A DNA stretch of 64,000 nucleotides from Mycobacterium sp. (lineage in GTDB: Bacteria > Actinomycetota > Actinomycetes > Mycobacteriales > Mycobacteriaceae). The notes beneath the pieces are model-generated. The model was not told the origin of the DNA, did not search any database, and saw only the letters and a list, made by a program, of their open reading frames with translations. Location of the stretch: the NCBI GenBank assembly GCA_020438845.1, contig JAGQTV010000060.1, forward strand, positions 29,217 to 93,216, written 5' to 3'. Of the stretch, positions 1 to 9,052 are shown piece by piece. Position numbers and translations under genes: made by a program. Position 1 is the first letter of the stretch, and every line of letters begins with the position of its first letter.

Positions 1-808
1 GGGAGGCTTCGGCGTTGTAGAGACCGATGTACTGCGGCAGGGATTCGTCGATCACTCCCTTGTCGTACGACATGAGGGCGACCGGAAGGTTGGCTTTACT
101 GACGAGGTCGACCGCTTTGTCGGCTACTCCGTAGCGTGCGGTCAGCGAGGTGATGGTGACGACCGGATGTTGTGCCGCAGCGATTTTCGCTGCGATTGCG
201 TCGACGGCGGCGGCCAACTCGACGGGGTCGCTGTGCTGGCGCTTGATTGTGGCGAGCGGCGTTCCTTTCACCGGCTTGCCGATCACTGGCATGTACCCGT
301 GCACCTGAGAGATCACGATGTAGGCGGGCATGGACTGGCGCAACGCCTCGCGGATGACACGTTCGAGTTCATCGATGCAGTTATCGGGGGTCAATACCGC
401 CGAGACGCAGCAGGCCGCCGCCGAAATGGGATGGAAGCGGTCATATCTGGTGTCGCCGAGGTTGTGGTGGGTGATCAGACCCAAACGTTGGATCCGTTCA
501 CTGGGCATGCCGACGATGTGGAAGACCGGCAACCGATGTGCCTTGGAGCCCATCACCCCGTTGATTGCCGACAGTTCGCCGACGCCGTAGGTGGTGGACA
601 GGATCGCCGCGCCCCGGATTCGGGCGTAACCGTCGGCGGCGTAGGCGGCGTTGAGTTCGTTGGCGCACCCCACCCAGCCCAAGCCGTCGACCTTCTCGAC
701 GGCGTCGTCCACCGAGAAGGCGTAATCGCCGGGAACTCCGAACACGCGGTCAATGCCCAGAGCAGCGAGTCGGGTCAGAACGTACTCGGAGACAGTAAGT
801 TTGGTCAC
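1..808 (-). CDS. kdc: Thiamine-diphosphate alpha-keto acid decarboxylase (3' end outside window)
   Basis: Decarboxylates branched-chain, aromatic or indole-pyruvate type 2-keto acids to aldehydes with thiamine diphosphate and Mg2+. From the GTG start the first 269 residues are visible. GCANELNAAYAADGYAR carries the cofactor-activating Glu51, followed by TYGVGELSAINGV and the catalytic pair His114-His115 in THHNLGD. These positions equal those of yeast pyruvate decarboxylase, so the N-terminal PYR domain is intact; the central domain begins near residue 190. The gene is codirectional with the hydrolase that ends 50 bp upstream and may be cotranscribed with it. The product resembles the M. tuberculosis keto-acid decarboxylase Rv0853c. 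The exact substrate cannot be read from the sequence. The Mg/ThDP-binding C-terminal domain lies outside the window. Confidence 0.85.
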   Translation of the reverse strand, partial: MTKLTVSEYVLTRLAALGIDRVFGVPGDYAFSVDDAVEKVDGLGWVGCANELNAAYAADGYARIRGAAILSTTYGVGELSAINGVMGSKAHRLPVFHIVGMPSERIQRLGLITHHNLGDTRYDRFHPISAAACCVSAVLTPDNCIDELERVIREALRQSMPAYIVISQVHGYMPVIGKPVKGTPLATIKRQHSDPVELAAAVDAIAAKIAAAQHPVVTITSLTARYGVADKAVDLVSKANLPVALMSYDKGVIDESLPQYIGLYNAEAS

Positions 809-858
809 CCTGGAAAGCTAAATGAGGGGGACCGGAACCGTCTGGGATTCAGCGGATC

Positions 859-1686
859 TCAGGCCCAGTGGGCTTCCAGCGCCTCGACGAGTTCACCGGC
901 GCGTTCGTCGGGGAAGAACAGTCGTGCCCCCGGAACCTCGACGACGCCGGTGGCGCCGGGGATGAGGTCGACCAGCCAATCGGCCCATTGGCGGCGAAAG
1001 AAGATGTCACCGGTTCCCCACACGATGGCGGTGGGCACCGTCAATTCTCCGAGGAGGGCGTGAATCGGGGCGAGCTGCTCCGGTGTCATCGACGACAGGA
1101 GCACTTTCATGAAACGGGCGCCCTCGGTAGTGCCCAGGATGGGCGCCAGGTAGTCGGTGATGACGTCGTCGGGGATGGCCGAGACATCCTGGTAGCCGGT
1201 GCGATAAATCTGTTTCGCGATTCCGGGGTGCCGTGCCAGCGGGCCGGCCAATCCCAGCAGGCCGGCCTTCGCGGCCCAGACGGCTGGCCGGAATGCGGCA
1301 GGCGGGAAGTTGCCCTCGGTGTCGCAGTTCGTCAGCGCGAACGACGCGAAGCGCTCGGGCTCACGGGTGATGACGACCTGGGACACCGCGCCTCCGGTGT
1401 CGTTGCCCACTAAGTGAATCTCGCTCAGATCCAGTTCGCGGATGACCGTTCCGACGGCGTCGGCCCATCCCCAGACCGACGGCTCCCCGAACGCAGGAGT
1501 GTGTCCGTGTCCGGGGAGGTCGACGCTGATGCAGCGGCGGTGGCCCGAGAGCCTCTTCACGCAGTTGCGCCACAGTCTGCCGTTGGTGAAAACCCCGTGC
1601 ACAAATAACGTGACCGGGCCCTGCCCGACGTCGGTGTAGCTGATCGAACCAGCGCTGTGCCGGTGGGCCGCGAACTCGTCAGTCAT
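859..1686 (-). CDS. Alpha/beta-fold hydrolase with apparently missing catalytic His
   Basis: A 275-residue alpha/beta hydrolase. The ATG at 1686 is preceded by GAGGG and starts MTDEFAAHRH; a longer reading toward 2037 is only an open frame that would run into the divergent kinase gene. The oxyanion motif FVHGVF is near residue 30 and the nucleophile elbow is VGNDTGG, which puts Asp96 where haloalkane dehalogenases and epoxide hydrolases have their aspartate. An acid-loop candidate is VWGTGDIFF. At the C-terminus the usual G-x-G-H-F motif reads PGARLFF, so Leu256 stands where the catalytic His is expected. Either the enzyme works differently or it has lost hydrolysis. It probably forms a short operon with the keto-acid decarboxylase downstream. 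Confidence 0.8.
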   Translation of the reverse strand: MTDEFAAHRHSAGSISYTDVGQGPVTLFVHGVFTNGRLWRNCVKRLSGHRRCISVDLPGHGHTPAFGEPSVWGWADAVGTVIRELDLSEIHLVGNDTGGAVSQVVITREPERFASFALTNCDTEGNFPPAAFRPAVWAAKAGLLGLAGPLARHPGIAKQIYRTGYQDVSAIPDDVITDYLAPILGTTEGARFMKVLLSSMTPEQLAPIHALLGELTVPTAIVWGTGDIFFRRQWADWLVDLIPGATGVVEVPGARLFFPDERAGELVEALEAHWA

Positions 1687-1830
1687 GAACCCTCGCTCTG
1701 CGCCTGCCCCATCCCGACGACGATAGCTGGCTCCGGACTGCGGTCCCAGCGTTTTCCGACCGCTGCGACGCGGCGCGGATATCGTGGGACAAGGCGGAAT
1801 TCGGTCTGCGCAAGACGGGAGTGCGGTGAC

Positions 1831-4800
1831 ATGCAGTTGGCACCGATTCCGTTCGATGACGGCGAGCGCCTGGCGGAACTGACAGGGCTGGGGGTCACCG
1901 GCGCTCCCGCGGATGAACAGCTGGATCGGATAGCCGCTGCGGCAGTCCAGTGCTTCGGCGTGCCCATCTGTCTGATCAACGTGGTCGACCGGGACAAGGT
2001 CGTGATCAAATCCGGTGCCGGTCTCGACGTGAGCCACATGCGCCGCGAAGTGTCATTCTGCGGTCACACGATTTTGGGCGAAGGTTCGTTCGTCGTCGCC
2101 GACACCCGTACCGACGAGCGCTTCGCGGACAACCCACTTGTGACCGGGCCTCCCCATGTCGGGTTCTACGCGGGCTATCCGATCGCGGGGCCCTCGGGTC
2201 ATCGAATCGGGACGTTCTGCATCATCGACCACCAACCGCGGTCGCCGGGCGACGCCGACCTGATGATGTTGCGAGTGCTGGCCGAAGCCGCTCAGAACCG
2301 CATCGCCGAGATAAGCCGGACCCGTCGGCTTGATTCAGCCGAGCTGCTTGCGGCGGCGACAAACGCGGCCGGCATCGGATTGTGGAAGTGGGACGTTCCC
2401 GCCGACGTTCTCACCTGGGACGACAAGATGTACGCGATATATGGAATTCGGGCGGCGGACTTTTCGGGCGCATACGAGGCCTGGGCGGCGGGGTTGCATC
2501 CCGACGATGCGGAAGAAGCCCGGTTGGAGACTCAGCGGGCTCTAGATGGTGTGAAGGCCTACGACACCCAGTTCCGTGTCGTATGGCCGGGGGGTGGGAT
2601 CCATTGGATACAGGCCAAGGCGACGGTGACCCGGGACGAGATGGGGAACCCGGTGTCCATGATGGGTTTGAACTGGGACATCACGGCCGAGAAGGAGATA
2701 GAGGCGAAAGTGGGCGCCGCCGCGGCGCGCGATGCCCAGGCCGCTCTGATGGAAACCGTCGAAGTCGCGATCTCCGAACTTCCGATTGTTCTCTACAGCA
2801 CGGGCTGGGTGGCAGGTGATGGATCTGAGCGTTGGCTGTTGGGCAACGCAGGGTCGCTCCTCGGAGTGAGCAAGACCGACTTCGAACAAGGAGACGACCT
2901 CCTCGCCAACGTCGTATCCACCGACCGCGGAAAAATCGAACTCGAAATGGCCGAGGCCCGGTCAAAGGGCCGCGGGTCGATCTCGCAGCAGTTCCGCGTC
3001 CTTGGCCGGGACGGAACCGAGAGATGGTGTCAGCATGTCGCCAAACTGAACCACGCTAACCACACCCAGAGCGGTGCCCTGCTTGACATCGACACAGCGA
3101 AACGGCTTTCGGAAAAATTGAACGAGTCCGAGAAGATGGAGGCTCTCGGCCGACTGGCGGGCGCGATTGCACACGATTTCAACAACATCCTCGGGGTGAT
3201 TTCCAACTCCGCCACCCTCGCCCGCGACGCAGCCGGAGCCGCGGGAATACAGGTGGATATCGATCGCATTCTCGCTGCGGCAAAACGGGCGGGGAGTACC
3301 ACCCGTCAACTGCTGACGATCTCTCGGCCTCCTACCGGCTCGCAGTCCACGGACATCAACCAGTGTGTCGTCGGAATGCAGGAGTTCTTGTCCACAGCGG
3401 TCGGGGCGGCGGTCGAGTTGAATGTTCAGACGTCTGACGAGAAGGTCATTGCCCGCATCGATCCCACGGAGCTTGATCGGGTGATCATGAATCTGGCAGT
3501 CAACGCCCGCGATGCGATGCCCGGCGGCGGGAAACTGGGCCTTGTCGTCAGCCGGGGGAACGGGCGGCCCGAGCGCCCTGGACCCACGGCGCGGCTGACG
3601 GTGTCCGACACCGGCACCGGTATGAGCCCGGACACCGTGCGCCGAATCTTCGAACCGTTCTTCACCACCAAGGATGCCGGGCGCGGCGTCGGCCTGGGCT
3701 TGGCAACCTGCTCGGCCATTGTCACGGCTGCGGGCGGAAGCATTGACTGCACGAGCGCCGAGGGTGCCGGCACGACATTCACCGTCGATCTGCCGTTACT
3801 TGAACTCGGAGACACAGATGACGACGAGGAAGGCGGCGGAAATGCCATTGTCAGGTTTGTCGAGCAGCCCGATCGATCTGCCGGACAGCAGCAAAAACGG
3901 TTCGCCGTTGGAGGACGGTCGATCCTGATCGTCGAAGACGACGCAGACCTCAGGGCCACCACCCAGCGCCTGCTGGAACGCGAGGGGTTCGTCGTCGCAG
4001 CAGTCGGCACCATCGCGGCCGCTCGTGGGGCCCTGCCCACACTGGACGCTGACCTGGTGATCTCCGATATCCAGCTGCCCGACGGCGATGGAATGGATTT
4101 CCTGCGGGAGTTGAAGGCCGCCCATCCGGATCTACCGGTGGTGATCTCGACGGGAGTGCCGACACTGGAAGCGGCCAGTCGAGCCGTCAATGACGGAGCG
4201 TGCGAATTCCTCATCAAACCCGTGGCTGCCGCCGATCTCATCAGCGTCGCCCGTGCCGCCGTCGTCAAAGGACGCCGACTTAAGCTCCAAAGCAAATATC
4301 TGGCGGGCAAAACCGAAGGCAGGGAATTCCTCGTCGATCTGTCCGCCACGGAGGAAGCCTTCAATTCTGCGCTTTCCACCGTCCGGATGCATTTCCAGCC
4401 CATCGTGAATTCTTGTGACAGTTCGGTTTTCGGCTATGAAGCGTTGCTTCGGTGCGATCAGCCACGGTTCGCCAATCCGCTGCGTCTCGTGGAGGCCGCC
4501 GAGATGCTCGGCCGAGTCGAAGATCTCGGGTTGTCGGTTCGCAGCGCAATCGCCGAGGCGTTGCCGGCTCGGTCGAGCCCGGCGCACGCGATCTTCGTCA
4601 ATCTTCATCCTTCGGAAGTGCGGGCCGACCTTCTCGGGATTGCGACCGAACCGCTTTTGCCGTTCGCCGAGAACATCGTGTTGGAAATTACCGAACGAGC
4701 GGCACTGGATAGTGACCGGCGACTGGAGGACGATCTGAACCGGTTGCGCGACTGTGGCTATCGCATCGCCATCGACGATCTGGGCGAGGGCTATTCGGGC

Positions 4801-5070
4801 CTGGCCACTCTTGTCCGGGTCCACCCAGAATTCGCAAAGATCGACAAGTCGCTCATCACCGATATCGACCGGACGCCGCTGAAACAGGACATCGTTTCGG
4901 CGATCATCGGCATGTTGCAGGAGCACGATATTCGCGTTGTTGCCGAGGGTGTCGAGACCCCCGCCCAGCGAGCTATCCTTCGTGAGCTTGAGTGTGATCT
5001 GTTGCAGGGATTTCTCTTCGCGAAGCCCGGTCCGCCCTTTGTCAACCCTCGAACCGTATTCGTGGACTGA
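1831..5070 (+). CDS. Hybrid sensor histidine kinase-receiver-EAL phosphodiesterase
   Basis: A 1079-residue single-chain signalling protein. Domain order: GAF (about 10-160, with FCGHTI and GTFCIID), PAS (about 170-290), PAS (about 310-430), HisKA with phospho-acceptor His448 in AIAHDFNNIL, HATPase (about 543-656; NLAVNARDAMPGG, DTGTGMS, GVGLGLA), receiver (698-815; acidic pair in IVEDDADL, phospho-acceptor Asp746 in ISDIQLPDGDG, Lys in LIKPV) and a C-terminal EAL domain (about 850-1075; EALLR at 870-874, EITERA, DDLGEGYSG, KIDKSL, AEGVET, QGF). All EAL catalytic motifs look intact, so c-di-GMP hydrolysis gated by an internal phosphorelay is inferred. No membrane segment is visible, which suggests a cytosolic sensor. 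The ATG at 1831 follows ACGGGAG; the frame is open to 1657 but that part overlaps the divergent hydrolase and is not domain-like. Confidence 0.9.
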   Translation: MQLAPIPFDDGERLAELTGLGVTGAPADEQLDRIAAAAVQCFGVPICLINVVDRDKVVIKSGAGLDVSHMRREVSFCGHTILGEGSFVVADTRTDERFADNPLVTGPPHVGFYAGYPIAGPSGHRIGTFCIIDHQPRSPGDADLMMLRVLAEAAQNRIAEISRTRRLDSAELLAAATNAAGIGLWKWDVPADVLTWDDKMYAIYGIRAADFSGAYEAWAAGLHPDDAEEARLETQRALDGVKAYDTQFRVVWPGGGIHWIQAKATVTRDEMGNPVSMMGLNWDITAEKEIEAKVGAAAARDAQAALMETVEVAISELPIVLYSTGWVAGDGSERWLLGNAGSLLGVSKTDFEQGDDLLANVVSTDRGKIELEMAEARSKGRGSISQQFRVLGRDGTERWCQHVAKLNHANHTQSGALLDIDTAKRLSEKLNESEKMEALGRLAGAIAHDFNNILGVISNSATLARDAAGAAGIQVDIDRILAAAKRAGSTTRQLLTISRPPTGSQSTDINQCVVGMQEFLSTAVGAAVELNVQTSDEKVIARIDPTELDRVIMNLAVNARDAMPGGGKLGLVVSRGNGRPERPGPTARLTVSDTGTGMSPDTVRRIFEPFFTTKDAGRGVGLGLATCSAIVTAAGGSIDCTSAEGAGTTFTVDLPLLELGDTDDDEEGGGNAIVRFVEQPDRSAGQQQKRFAVGGRSILIVEDDADLRATTQRLLEREGFVVAAVGTIAAARGALPTLDADLVISDIQLPDGDGMDFLRELKAAHPDLPVVISTGVPTLEAASRAVNDGACEFLIKPVAAADLISVARAAVVKGRRLKLQSKYLAGKTEGREFLVDLSATEEAFNSALSTVRMHFQPIVNSCDSSVFGYEALLRCDQPRFANPLRLVEAAEMLGRVEDLGLSVRSAIAEALPARSSPAHAIFVNLHPSEVRADLLGIATEPLLPFAENIVLEITERAALDSDRRLEDDLNRLRDCGYRIAIDDLGEGYSGLATLVRVHPEFAKIDKSLITDIDRTPLKQDIVSAIIGMLQEHDIRVVAEGVETPAQRAILRELECDLLQGFLFAKPGPPFVNPRTVFVD

Positions 5071-5079
5071 ACGGGTTCA

Positions 5080-7020
5080 CTAGCCCATTCCGCTACCCCA
5101 CTGGAAACTGTTGACGTACTTGCCCAAATCCTGGGCTATCTCCAGATTGGCGCCGGACGGCAGCCCCGGTCCGGAGTCGGGTCCGAAAGCGCGGTAGGGC
5201 CCGGCGGCGAAAGCGGTCAGCGCGAGATCGTCCTTCACCGAAGCCATTACCAGGATGCGCTGGCGGGTATAGCTGGCGGCCGGGTTCTGCGGCCAGTCGT
5301 CGGCGAGTACGCCGTAGCCCGGCTCGTATCCCACCATCGCGTTGGGAATTTCGTAGGCGACTTTCGCGTCGGGATAGCGTTTACGGAGGGTCGCTTGGAC
5401 GATGTCGCGCGCTGAGCGGCCATTGGCCGGCTGGGAGAACAGTTGCATGACGCCGGTGTCGCCCCCGAGGTAATTCGCCACGACCCCGTTGTCGTAAGTG
5501 TTGACCTGATAGGCCGACCCCGGCGACGGATAGGACACCGAGAACTTCCCGTCCGGGGCGGTGAACTTGGGCAGACCCATCACCGGCATTCCGGCGGGGG
5601 GACGGCCGCACTCCGGCGGGCACATGTAGTGGGCGATTTTGGGTGTCAACGCCAGTGCCACCCCGGCCAGTGCCGCGACGAACGCGGTGACCACGGTTCC
5701 CCACCGGCTGACCAGCCATCCGAATCGGGGCCGGACTATTGTGGGGGCGCAGTACTGCCCTTGGGGCAGCGCATAACCGGGATAGTTTCTCTCGTCGTGT
5801 TCTGCGATGGGTTCCTGCTCGGGCCGGACGGCTCGGCATTCGGTGCGCGAAGTACGGGTCGAGGCCCGGGTGGCCGCCCCGCAAGCCGGGCAGAACGCCA
5901 TGTCGGGCACCACCATCTCGCAGTGGACGCACAACAGGGGCTCGTCTTGGCGGATCGGATCATGAGTCTCGTGCAGCAATGCGAGTTGCAGAGCCAACCG
6001 CAGGGCGATCAACGCCAGTGCGGTTGAGGCGAGATGGATGGTGAGCATCACCATCTGCGGTAGTCCGATGAGGTCCACGAGCCCCACCGTGGTGTGAATC
6101 AACAACACCGCCAAGGCAAGAAGGCCGAGGATCAGTCGGACCCGGCGGTCATGGTCATGGGCCGGTTTGAACCACAAGAGGATGCCGAACAGGCCCCCGG
6201 CTGCGGCACCTGTGACCGGGATGGTCACCCCGGTCATGAGAACCTCGACGATCAGACCGCTCAGCGGTCTGGCGTGCGCGAACAGTCCGGCGGCGAATTG
6301 AGGGGCGAATCGGGCCAGCGAGGCCCCGGCGGTGAACATCAAGGCTGCCAATGTTCCAATGGTGAAGCCGTCCAGCGCCTCTCGGGTCTTGGGTCCGCGG
6401 AGCCGCAACACCAGCGCCGGTGCGAGCATCATCAGCATCCCGGCCGGCGGGATGCCGACTCCCTGACCGACGTGGCGCAGGGCGAGGCCGACGCCGATCG
6501 AGACGTTGTAGGTGTGTGCCAGCAGCCCACCGGTCAGCAGAACCCATCCTGCGCCCAGAATCGCACCCAGGACTCCCGCGAAAATCAGCGATCCGCGGTC
6601 GATGTCGCGGTCCAGGCTCGATGACCGCACATAGAGCACAAACAACATTGGCAAACCCAGGGTGGATATGGCGATCCCGGCTGCGGGCACTTTCGCCGCC
6701 ACCGAGGCTGCCAAGGCAATCATCGCGACGAGCAAGGTCACCTGGAACGGCCGGCGGGACCGCTTCGGCAGATGGGGGAACAGCGAACTGGCGAAGTAGG
6801 GGAGCAGGACTTGTTCGGAAGGCGCGGCCCCGAAGGTACGGGGTCGCACCCATCCCGGCTTGGCCGTCTCGAGTGGCGCCGCGGCGTCGGCGGTCGGGTC
6901 AAACCCGCACAGCCCGCAGAAGTTCCCGGCCGGTACGTCGGCTTCGCAGCGCCGGCAGTAAACGGTCGGCACGGCCGCGTTGTCGTCTGCACTTGCGTTG
7001 CCGTCGGCATTCACGGTCAC
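5080..7020 (-). CDS. Zinc-ribbon polytopic membrane protein with extracytoplasmic C-terminal domain
   Basis: A 646-residue protein of unknown function. It begins at a GTG that overlaps the stop of the S53 peptidase (GTGA), so translation is probably coupled. An N-terminal zinc ribbon (CRRCEADVPAGNFCGLCG) is followed by about eight hydrophobic segments, then a second ribbon (CVHCEMVVPDMAFCPACG), one more membrane segment and a roughly 190-residue C-terminal domain. The single segment after ribbon 2 would export this last domain if ribbon 2 is cytosolic. Conserved-looking stretches there include KFSVSYPSPGSAY and a KRYPDAKVAYEI region. An open frame continues upstream to 8145 but is only the antiphase of the peptidase gene. 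The operon link to an exported peptidase and a lipoprotein suggests a cell-envelope role; no enzymatic motif was recognised. Confidence 0.75.
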   Translation of the reverse strand: MTVNADGNASADDNAAVPTVYCRRCEADVPAGNFCGLCGFDPTADAAAPLETAKPGWVRPRTFGAAPSEQVLLPYFASSLFPHLPKRSRRPFQVTLLVAMIALAASVAAKVPAAGIAISTLGLPMLFVLYVRSSSLDRDIDRGSLIFAGVLGAILGAGWVLLTGGLLAHTYNVSIGVGLALRHVGQGVGIPPAGMLMMLAPALVLRLRGPKTREALDGFTIGTLAALMFTAGASLARFAPQFAAGLFAHARPLSGLIVEVLMTGVTIPVTGAAAGGLFGILLWFKPAHDHDRRVRLILGLLALAVLLIHTTVGLVDLIGLPQMVMLTIHLASTALALIALRLALQLALLHETHDPIRQDEPLLCVHCEMVVPDMAFCPACGAATRASTRTSRTECRAVRPEQEPIAEHDERNYPGYALPQGQYCAPTIVRPRFGWLVSRWGTVVTAFVAALAGVALALTPKIAHYMCPPECGRPPAGMPVMGLPKFTAPDGKFSVSYPSPGSAYQVNTYDNGVVANYLGGDTGVMQLFSQPANGRSARDIVQATLRKRYPDAKVAYEIPNAMVGYEPGYGVLADDWPQNPAASYTRQRILVMASVKDDLALTAFAAGPYRAFGPDSGPGLPSGANLEIAQDLGKYVNSFQWGSGMG

Positions 7021-8612
7021 GGCGAAAGGCCTTGGACGACGAACAGCACTTTGGCCAGATTGTCCACGTTGGGCGTGCCCAGGCCGGTCACCAGGTCGTA
7101 TCCCGGACCGGCGTTGTACACGGCGTTGCCGCCGCGCACGACGTCCTGAAACGCCGGTAGGCGGGCTCCCTCGGCGAGGCGGTACAACAACGGGTTGAGA
7201 TCGCCCAGGAGCCTGCCACCGCGGTTGGTCAGGTTCTCGTTGATGACCGCCGCCATCCCGGCCCACAGCGGAGCGGACACCGACGTTCCGCCGCCAACGA
7301 TCACTTGCCCGTCGAACACGATTTTCACCCCGGTGAACGGGTCGCCCACCGCCGACACATCCGGTGTCAGCCGTCGTCCCGCCCCTTGGTCGACCTGCAG
7401 CGTGGCCTGCCAGATCGGGCGTTCGAACAGAGCAGAGACGCCTCCGGCAGTCCCGTGGGACAACGGGGCGTCGAACCAGGCCTGCTCGCCCTGCCATCCG
7501 CCGGCATCGTCGGTGGACAGCGTCGTGCCGCCGACATTGGTCATCTCCGGCATCGACGCCACCGCGTCCAGTCCGATGTCGTCGGCGTGCGGCGGTGCGT
7601 TCCACTCGCTGCCGCCCCGGCACTCCATTCCGGCCAGGTCGCCGCTGGCGTCGAAGGCACTGGTGCCGTGCTTCTGGGCCCCGGCCAGCGCTGCTCGCAC
7701 GGGAGCCAGATCGGCGGCGGTGATCAACTTGTCGCAGCCCCAGCCGATGGACAAACTCCACACCGCGCCCGGGTACAGCCGGTCCGCCTCCTCCATCATC
7801 GTGGCGATCTTCTGGTAGGAGCCGTCGCCTTCGACTGTCGGGCGGGCATTGACAAGAACCTTTTTCGCGTCCGGCGCGATGGCGTGGATGGCCTCGAGAT
7901 CCATGGTGGCCTCGCCCCGGCGGGCCGGCGGCTGGCCGCCCACCACTTCTGGGGTGAACTTCGGCAGGTTGAAGGTTTCGGCGAACTGATCCAGGTCGCT
8001 CTGGGCGAACCCGTCGAAGGCGAACACGATCACCGTGACGCCCTTGCCGGTGAATCCGGCATCGCGGAGCGGCTGAATGTTGTAGGTGCGCAACAAGGTT
8101 TGCGGAGTCAGGCCCTGCCCGGGAACCTCCTGCGGAAACATCCACCGGGTGGCCTCGCGGTGTGGGGTGTAGCCGAGGAGGCGCCCGAGTTCAGCCACTT
8201 CGCCGCGCAGCGACATTGGTACGGCCGGCTGTTGGGGCGAGGCGTAGAACACCTCGCCGGTTGGCCGCCGGTAGTCGTGGACGTCGACTGCGAAGGCGTC
8301 GCTGATCGAGGCCGCCGAGCCCTCGATGCTGGCCCACTGGTCACCGACGCGCCACCGCACGGCCAATCCGTGGCTGCGCGCCCATTCGGTCAGCTGATCC
8401 GGCTGTTCGGCGTTGAGCAACGCTGCGGTGAGTCGAACGCGTTCATCGTGGGCTGGACCGAGATAGTCCGAACTGGACAGCAGTGCCGCATAGGGTCCAC
8501 GAATGGTCTCCGGGCCGGCCGGCTGCTGCCTGTCGGCCACCGTCAGGGCGGCCACGGCGGTGAGGGTGGCCAACCCGCCCGCCACCACTCTGCGGCGAAT
8601 CCGGGCGACCAC
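7017..8612 (-). CDS. S53 family serine-carboxyl peptidase (sedolisin)
   Basis: A 531-residue exported peptidase. The hydrophobic N-terminus (GGLATLTAVAALTV) is a signal or anchor. Residues about 45-190 form the Pro-kumamolisin activation domain. The catalytic set is complete: Glu234 and Asp238 in GEATMDLEA, the oxyanion aspartate Asp325 in DASGDLAG, and the nucleophile Ser444 in GGGTSVSAP. The calcium-site region near the C-terminus reads DLVTGLGTPNVDNL. S53 enzymes are usually active at acid pH after removal of the prodomain. The GTG start at 8612 lies 11 bp after the stop of the lipoprotein gene, and the stop overlaps the start of the zinc-ribbon protein gene, giving a three-gene operon. 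The substrate is unknown. Confidence 0.9.
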   Translation of the reverse strand: MVARIRRRVVAGGLATLTAVAALTVADRQQPAGPETIRGPYAALLSSSDYLGPAHDERVRLTAALLNAEQPDQLTEWARSHGLAVRWRVGDQWASIEGSAASISDAFAVDVHDYRRPTGEVFYASPQQPAVPMSLRGEVAELGRLLGYTPHREATRWMFPQEVPGQGLTPQTLLRTYNIQPLRDAGFTGKGVTVIVFAFDGFAQSDLDQFAETFNLPKFTPEVVGGQPPARRGEATMDLEAIHAIAPDAKKVLVNARPTVEGDGSYQKIATMMEEADRLYPGAVWSLSIGWGCDKLITAADLAPVRAALAGAQKHGTSAFDASGDLAGMECRGGSEWNAPPHADDIGLDAVASMPEMTNVGGTTLSTDDAGGWQGEQAWFDAPLSHGTAGGVSALFERPIWQATLQVDQGAGRRLTPDVSAVGDPFTGVKIVFDGQVIVGGGTSVSAPLWAGMAAVINENLTNRGGRLLGDLNPLLYRLAEGARLPAFQDVVRGGNAVYNAGPGYDLVTGLGTPNVDNLAKVLFVVQGLSP

Positions 8613-8623
8613 GGCAGGCCTGG

Positions 8624-8866
8624 TCAGCCGCCGTGGCCGGGCAACGCCGTCGGAGCCGGTCGGGCTTTGGCCCCCGGCGCGGCGGACGACCCGGCGTGCG
8701 GCCCTGCCGTGATCACCTTCTCGGTCGGGGACAGCGATGCGGTGGTCGACGGCGGGGGTGTCTCCGCCGGCTTCTCCTTGTCGCTACACGCGGTCAGAAC
8801 GCCCATGCCGACCAGGGCGGCCGCGCCTGCCGCAAGTGCCATTCGACGTGCGACTTGTACCGACAT
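8624..8866 (-). CDS. Small lipoprotein, first gene of the sedolisin operon
   Basis: An 80-residue protein with an N-terminal signal ending in a lipobox: MALAAGAAALVGMGVLTAC, with the acylated Cys near residue 27. The remaining segment is short, hydrophilic and rich in Pro, Thr, Ser and Ala (for example PAETPPPSTTASLSP), so it is probably an unstructured envelope tether. An AAGGAG Shine-Dalgarno lies about 11 nt before the ATG. It is followed after 11 bp by the S53 peptidase gene. No domain was recognised; a role as partner or anchor of the peptidase is inference only. Confidence 0.75.
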   Translation of the reverse strand: MSVQVARRMALAAGAAALVGMGVLTACSDKEKPAETPPPSTTASLSPTEKVITAGPHAGSSAAPGAKARPAPTALPGHGG

Positions 8867-9052
8867 GATTATCCGTGCTCCTTGTTTTCAGGGCCGAGTG
8901 TTCCAGGCCTTCCTTCGACTCTAAAGTAATCTGGCGATCGCGTGTGACGGCTGAGTTACCCGCTCTACGGATCCGGCTCTAATCGCGGGCTCACGGCGTT
9001 AGCATCTCCCCACCGACGGAGGGCAGGGCCGGATGATGGAACGACGACGCTC

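Noticed and set aside
1657-1830. N-terminal extension of the hybrid kinase
   Set aside because: It overlaps the divergent hydrolase start, has no domain character, and ATG 1831 has a good Shine-Dalgarno.
3426-4403. 325-codon antisense frame opposite the hybrid kinase
   Set aside because: Low-complexity Ser/Arg product typical of a shadow frame; the sense strand encodes intact HATPase and receiver motifs.
7305-8924. 539-codon plus-strand frame opposite the sedolisin operon
   Set aside because: It lacks any domain and runs against the clear S53 catalytic motifs on the minus strand.
8867-9052. c-di-AMP or other riboswitch before kup
   Set aside because: No recognisable aptamer core or paired terminator could be seen in the 186-bp spacer.
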